Shown here: one piece after another, positions 24,946 to 28,743 of the stretch | Layout of the letters: each line of letters begins with the position of its first letter | How positions within the stretch are numbered: the first letter of the stretch is position 1 | Assembly: GCA_028871195.1 (NCBI GenBank) | Contig: JAGWNT010000047.1 | Location: forward strand, 1-28,743 | From: REEB85 sp018971455 | GTDB lineage: Bacteria > Pseudomonadota > Alphaproteobacteria > Acetobacterales > Acetobacteraceae | DNA length: 28,743 bases | Direction of reading: 5' to 3' | Translations under genes and position numbers: made by a program | Notes under the pieces: model-generated | What the model was told of the DNA's origin: nothing | The model's database searches: none | What the model saw: the letters and a program-made list of their open reading frames with translations, nothing else

Positions 24946-25772
24946 TCCGAAACAGCCATCCGCGTCTGTCCCCTTTCGCGGGGGACAGGCAAGCCGGCCC
25001 GGAGGAAGCCCTGACAGCGCCCGAACATGAGCGCGCACGCTACCGCCTGCTGAGCCGCTGCGTCGATCATCTCGGCGGCGCCGGGTTCTATGAGCCCTTT
25101 CTCGCCCTGGTCGCGGAGGTCATCGGCGCCGACCAGTGCATGGCCTTCGCCTACCACCCGACCGGTGCCACCTGCCTGCTGTCGCGCAACTTCCTCGAAA
25201 CGGCGCGCGGCGCCGGCCTTCATCGCGCCTATCTGGCCGAGGGATTCCGCGCCGATCCGCTGCGCCCCCGCCTCGAGGCGATGACGCCCGGCGCCGCCCG
25301 TCTCGTCCCGCTCGCCGAGACAATCGGCGAAATGAGCGCCGGCTACCGCGCCCGCTACTACGAGGCGCCCGGCCTGGCCGACAAGCTCGCCGTCCTGCTC
25401 GTCGACCAGACGCGCCGGCTGATCGTCAATTTCTATCGCGGCGCCGGGCGGCCCCGCTTCGGCGAGGAGCATCCGCCCCTGCCGCCCGGCCTGGTGGAGC
25501 TGGCCGCCCATCTCTTCCGCGCCCACCTCGCCGCCCGCCCGAGCGGCGGCGTGCCCGCGCCGCTGGCCGCCCTCTCCGAACGCGAGCGCCAGGTCTGCGC
25601 CGGCATCCTCGCCGGGCGGAAGACCGAGGCCATTGCCGGGCAGTGCGGCATCGCGCCCAACAGCGTCGTCACCTATCGCCGCCGCGCCTACGTCAAGCTC
25701 GGCATCTCCTCGCGCGCCGGCCTGTTCGCCCTCTGCGCGCCGCAATTGTCGGCGGCCGCCGCGCAGGTCTAG
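24936..25772 (+). CDS. LuxR-type helix-turn-helix transcriptional regulator
   Basis: A 278-residue frame whose C-terminal ~60 residues form a LuxR/FixJ-type HTH: LSERERQVCAGILAGRKTEA, IAGQCGIAPNSVVTYRR and AYVKLGISSRAGL. The N-terminal part (CVDHLGGAGFYEPFLALVAE and onwards) is an unrecognised sensory region, without a response-regulator phosphorylation site. The start is uncertain. In-frame ATGs at 24912, 24924 and 24936 all lie in the 12-bp repeats and lack ribosome-binding sites. A good GGAGGAAG at 25001 precedes an in-frame CTG at 25011, and an 8-bp hairpin (24966-24988) lies between. It is followed after 41 bases by the thiol dioxygenase, so it may control that operon as well as the divergent hydroxylase. 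Confidence 0.8.
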   Translation: MLFFRNSHPRLSPFAGDRQAGPEEALTAPEHERARYRLLSRCVDHLGGAGFYEPFLALVAEVIGADQCMAFAYHPTGATCLLSRNFLETARGAGLHRAYLAEGFRADPLRPRLEAMTPGAARLVPLAETIGEMSAGYRARYYEAPGLADKLAVLLVDQTRRLIVNFYRGAGRPRFGEEHPPLPPGLVELAAHLFRAHLAARPSGGVPAPLAALSERERQVCAGILAGRKTEAIAGQCGIAPNSVVTYRRRAYVKLGISSRAGLFALCAPQLSAAAAQV

Positions 25773-25813
25773 TCTGCGCCGCCAGCGCCGAACGGCGCGC
25801 CGAGGAGGACGCC

Positions 25814-26434
25814 ATGAACGCCGCTGACATCTCCGCCGCCCGCACCGCCGCCGTCGCCGCCGCCATCGAGCGCATCCGGGCCATCGAGCGCGCCCACGGC
25901 ATCACCCGCCAGGCGCTGGAGGCGATCCGCGGCGAGATGCTCGCCCTGGCCGCGCAGGAGCACCTCTTCCCCTCGGCCGAATTCGCCCCGCCCCCGGCCG
26001 GCGAGAAGGGCAGCCGGCGCTACCTGTTGCAGGAGGATGCGGATAACCGCTTCGCCCTCTATCTCAACGCGCTCAATCCCGGCAACGAGACCAAGCCGCA
26101 CGATCACACCACCTGGGCGGTGGTGGTCGCCGTCGAGGGCCAGGAGCTCAACAAGGTCTATCGCCAGGAGCCCGGCCGGCTGGTGGTCGATCACGAGGTG
26201 ATGGTCGAGCCGGGGCGCGGCATCGCGCTGATGCCGACAGACATCCACTCCATCCACACCACCGGCGCGGTGCCGACGCGGCATTTGCACATGTACGGCC
26301 TGGCGCTGGAGAAGCTCGACAACCGCCTCGCCTACGATCCGGCGACCGGCGCCGCCGTGCCCTACAACCGCAATTTCATGCAGCCGACCGCCACCACGCG
26401 CCCCGCCGGCGCGCCGGCCCCGCGCCCCGCATGA
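25814..26434 (+). CDS. Cysteine dioxygenase family thiol dioxygenase (cupin)
   Basis: A 206-residue cupin that would use Fe(II) and O2 to oxidise a small thiol to its sulfinate. The metal ligands are H96 and H98 in KPHDHTTWAVVVAVEGQELN and a later histidine in IHSIHTTG (H145 or H148). HLHMYG contains the tyrosine (Y161) equivalent to the active-site Tyr of cysteine dioxygenase. By eye, the position of the substrate-binding Arg of mammalian enzymes is Leu-Gln here (YLLQEDADNRF), more like 3-mercaptopropionate-type enzymes. Substrate assignment is therefore open. GAGGAGG precedes the ATG at 25814. The stop overlaps the rhodanese start by 4 bases (ATGA). Confidence 0.85.
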   Translation: MNAADISAARTAAVAAAIERIRAIERAHGITRQALEAIRGEMLALAAQEHLFPSAEFAPPPAGEKGSRRYLLQEDADNRFALYLNALNPGNETKPHDHTTWAVVVAVEGQELNKVYRQEPGRLVVDHEVMVEPGRGIALMPTDIHSIHTTGAVPTRHLHMYGLALEKLDNRLAYDPATGAAVPYNRNFMQPTATTRPAGAPAPRPA

Positions 26435-28023
26435 GGCGCATCGACGCGCTGACCCTGCGCGGCTGGATCGAGGATGGCGAGGAACTCGCCATTCTCGATG
26501 CCCGCGAGGAGGGCGAGTTCGGCGCGGCGCATCTCTTCTGGGCGGTGCCCTGCCCGCTGTCGCGCTGCGAGGCGCGCGTGGCGGCGGTGCTGCCCCGCCT
26601 CGCGACCCGCATCGTCTGCGTCGATGCCGGGCAGGGGGGCGCCGCGGGCGGCCTGGCCGAGCGGCTGGGCGACTACCTCGAGGGCATCGGCTGCACCGAC
26701 GTGGCCGTGCTGGATGGCGGCACGCGGGCCTGGGCGGCGGCGGGCTACGTGCTGTTCAGCGGGGTGAACGTGCCGAGCAAGGCGTTCGGCGAGTGGGTCG
26801 AGCATCATTACGGCACCGTCAGCGTCGATGCGCCGGAGCTGAATGCCTGGATCGAGTCCGGGCGCGACATGGTGGTGCTGGACAGCCGCACGCTGGAGGA
26901 GTTCCGGCGCATGTCGATCCCCTCGGGCATCAGCGTGCCGGGCGGCGAGCTGGCCTACCGCATCGCCGAGCTGGCGCCGCGGCCGGAGACGCTGGTGGTG
27001 GTGAACTGCGCCGGGCGCACCCGCTCCATCATGGGGGCCGAGAGCCTGCGCCAGGCCGGCATCCCGAACCAGGTCGTGGCGCTGCGCAACGGCACCATGG
27101 GCTGGGAGCTGGCGGGACTGACCTGCGCGCGGGGGCGGGAGGAACGCTACCCCGCCGGCGCGCCGGCCAGCGCCGCCCTCGCCCTGGCGCGCGCCCGCGC
27201 CTTCGCCGAACGCAGCGGCGTGCGCAGCATCGACGCCGCCGGGCTGGACCGCCTCGCCGCCGACGCCTCCCGCACGCTCTACGTGCTCGACGTGCGAGAC
27301 CCGGCGGAATTCGCCGCTGACCACCTCGCCGGCAGCATCTCGGCCCCGGGCGGGCAGCTGGTCCAGGCGACCGACCAATGGATCGGCGTGCGCGGCGCGC
27401 GCATCGCGCTGATCGATGATGACGGCGCGCGCGCCCGCATGGCCGGCGCCTGGCTGCGCCAGATGGGCCATCGCGACGTCTTCGTCGTCGAGGGCGGGCT
27501 GGCGGCGCGCCCGGTGCCGGCGCGGCGCCCGCCCGTGCCGCCCGTCATCGTGCTGCCGGCCGACCTGCTGGCCGCGGCGCCCGATGCGCTGGTGGTCGAT
27601 CTGGCGCGCAGCATCGAGTACCGCGAGGGCCACATTCCCGGCGCGGTCTGGGCCATCCGCTCCCGCCTCGCCGCTATCGCCGACCGGCTGGCTGGTGCCC
27701 CGATGGTGGTGCTCACCTCCCCCGACGGCACGCTCGCCGCCTTCGCGGTGGCCGAGGCGCAGGGGCTGACCCGGGCGCCGGTGCGCGTGCTGGAAGGCGG
27801 CACGGCGGGCTGGAAGCTGGCCGGCCACGCCCTGGTGCGCGACCGCACCACGCCGCCCGACGAGGCGTGCGTGGATTTCTATCTGCGCCCCTACGACCGC
27901 AATTCCGGCGTCGAGGCGGCGATGCGCGCCTATCTCTCCTGGGAGATCGATCTGGTGCACGACATCGCCCGCGACGGCACGGTCCGGTTCGGTCCTTCCG
28001 GACATGTCGGCGCGGCTGGCTGA
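26431..28023 (+). CDS. Four-domain rhodanese-like sulfurtransferase
   Basis: A 530-residue protein of four tandem rhodanese domains at about 1-112, 125-245, 265-362 and 372-475, plus a ~50-residue C-terminal tail. Each repeat shows the rhodanese start (LDAREEGEF, LDSRTLEEF, LDVRDPAEF, VDLARSIEY) and the late DGGTRAW / NGTMGWELAG / EGG / EGGTAGWKLAG turn. Only domain 2 has the catalytic loop cysteine (NCAGRTRS, C193). The equivalent positions are D65, about D330 and about S430 in the others. It is translationally coupled to the thiol dioxygenase, suggesting transfer or release of sulfane sulfur in thiol breakdown. Its 3' end overlaps comF by 20 bases. Confidence 0.9.
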   Translation: MRRIDALTLRGWIEDGEELAILDAREEGEFGAAHLFWAVPCPLSRCEARVAAVLPRLATRIVCVDAGQGGAAGGLAERLGDYLEGIGCTDVAVLDGGTRAWAAAGYVLFSGVNVPSKAFGEWVEHHYGTVSVDAPELNAWIESGRDMVVLDSRTLEEFRRMSIPSGISVPGGELAYRIAELAPRPETLVVVNCAGRTRSIMGAESLRQAGIPNQVVALRNGTMGWELAGLTCARGREERYPAGAPASAALALARARAFAERSGVRSIDAAGLDRLAADASRTLYVLDVRDPAEFAADHLAGSISAPGGQLVQATDQWIGVRGARIALIDDDGARARMAGAWLRQMGHRDVFVVEGGLAARPVPARRPPVPPVIVLPADLLAAAPDALVVDLARSIEYREGHIPGAVWAIRSRLAAIADRLAGAPMVVLTSPDGTLAAFAVAEAQGLTRAPVRVLEGGTAGWKLAGHALVRDRTTPPDEACVDFYLRPYDRNSGVEAAMRAYLSWEIDLVHDIARDGTVRFGPSGHVGAAG

Positions 28024-28743
28024 CGGCCTGCGCCGGATCGGCCGGGCGGCGCTCGATGTCCTGCTGCCGCCGCAATGCCTGGCCTGCGACGTGCCGGTCG
28101 ACGCGCCGGGACATCTCTGCGCGGCCTGCTTCGCCGAGGCCGGATTCATCACGGCGCCGCGCTGCGCGGCCTGCGGGGCGCCCTTCGGCCGCGCGGCGGA
28201 GGGCGGGCCGGCACGGCTCTGCCGCGGCTGCGTGCAGGACCGCCCGCCCTGGGGCGAGGCCCGCGGCGCGCTGCGCTACGACGGGCTGGCCCGGCGCATC
28301 ATCCTTCCCTTCAAATATGGCGACCGGCCGGAACTGGCCCATGGCCTCGCCGCGCTGATGGCCCAGGCGGGGGCGGCGCTGCTGCGCGAGGCGGATCTGC
28401 TGGTGCCGGTCCCGCTGCACCGCGCCCGGCTGCGCGCCCGGCGCTACAACCAGGCGGCGCTGCTGGCGCGGGCCCTGGGCCGGCGCACCGGCCTGCCGAT
28501 GCTGCCGGACGCCCTGCGCCGCCGGCGCGCCACCGCGGCGCTCGGCGAATTGGCCGCGGCCGCGCGGCATGCCGAGCTGGCGGGCGCGATCGCCGTGCAC
28601 CCGGCCCGCGGCGGGCGCATCGCAGGACGGCGCGTGCTGCTGATCGACGATGTGCTGACCTCCGGCGCCACCGCCTCCGCCTGCACCTTGGCGCTGCGCG
28701 CCGCCGGCGCGGCCGGCGTCAATGTGCTGGTGGCCGCCCGCGT
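28004..28743 (+). CDS. comF: ComF family phosphoribosyltransferase-like protein, cut by window edge
   Basis: The frame is open from the ATG at 28004 to the window end (246 codons, no stop), so the 3' end is missing. The N-terminus has four-cysteine clusters typical of ComF (PPQCLACDVPV, HLCAACF, APRCAACGAPFG, LCRGCVQD). They are followed by YDGLARRIILPFKYGDRPEL, LVPVPLHRARLRARRYNQA and the PRPP-binding loop VLLIDDVLTSGATASAC. ComF proteins are linked to DNA uptake in competent bacteria, and their role elsewhere is unclear. The start overlaps the rhodanese gene by 20 bases in another frame. An in-frame alternative ATG is not obvious upstream, and MSARLADGLRRIGRAALD is a typical ComF start. Confidence 0.92.
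   Translation, partial: MSARLADGLRRIGRAALDVLLPPQCLACDVPVDAPGHLCAACFAEAGFITAPRCAACGAPFGRAAEGGPARLCRGCVQDRPPWGEARGALRYDGLARRIILPFKYGDRPELAHGLAALMAQAGAALLREADLLVPVPLHRARLRARRYNQAALLARALGRRTGLPMLPDALRRRRATAALGELAAAARHAELAGAIAVHPARGGRIAGRRVLLIDDVLTSGATASACTLALRAAGAAGVNVLVAAR

Noticed and set aside
26362..28152. 596-codon minus-strand open frame opposite the rhodanese gene
   Set aside because: Low-complexity antisense translation; the four rhodanese domains on the plus strand explain the region.

Overview
The window is high-GC, gene-dense DNA from an alphaproteobacterium. The mdh-sucC-sucD-sucA-sucB-lpd gene order, the neighbouring zapE and the Liv-type aromatic uptake operon suggest Hyphomicrobiales or a relative. 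That placement is an inference; the sequence carries no rRNA or other marker that settles it.

Layout. (1) 1-7791, minus strand: a TCA-cycle operon reading mdh > sucC > sucD > sucA > sucB > lpd, with lpd cut by the left edge. The first three genes overlap by one base each. The sucD-sucA gap holds four copies of a 38-bp hairpin repeat. (2) 7956-11335: zapE (minus), an Fe(II)/2-oxoglutarate oxygenase (plus), a doubtful small ORF, a D-2-hydroxyacid dehydrogenase (plus) and tRNA-Leu(UAA). (3) 11361-22078, minus strand: a ten-gene catabolic operon. It encodes a periplasmic binding protein, LivH, LivM, LivG and a LivF that carries an N-terminal hemerythrin (HHE) domain. These are followed by an FAD aromatic hydroxylase, a 65-residue DUF2783 protein, homogentisate 1,2-dioxygenase, fumarylacetoacetase and a metallo-beta-lactamase-fold protein that has lost one metal site. 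(4) 22249-22977: a divergent GntR/FCD regulator. (5) 22991-24876, minus: a second FAD hydroxylase plus DUF2783 pair. (6) 24936-28743, plus: a LuxR-type regulator, a cysteine-dioxygenase-family cupin, a four-domain rhodanese and comF (cut by the right edge).

How the parts fit. Region 3 reads as import of an aromatic acid, its hydroxylation to homogentisate, ring opening by HmgA and final cleavage by FahA to fumarate and acetoacetate, which feed the TCA cycle. The FAD hydroxylase plus ~65-aa partner resembles the two-component 3-hydroxyphenylacetate 6-hydroxylase MhaA/MhaB described in Pseudomonas putida U (recalled, not checked). Maleylacetoacetate isomerase is absent from the window. Both hydroxylase operons have GCATGC-centred 12-bp direct repeats in their upstream regions, next to a shared CCTGCACGC/CTGTTTT block. 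At the first operon the repeats lie between a consensus TTGACA and its -10. This suggests one regulator, probably the GntR protein, controls both.

The most unusual elements are the hemerythrin-LivF fusion, the duplicated hydroxylase/DUF2783 module with a common operator, the Zn2-less MBL protein, the tandem hairpins inside the suc operon, and the four-domain rhodanese with a single catalytic cysteine translationally coupled to a thiol dioxygenase.
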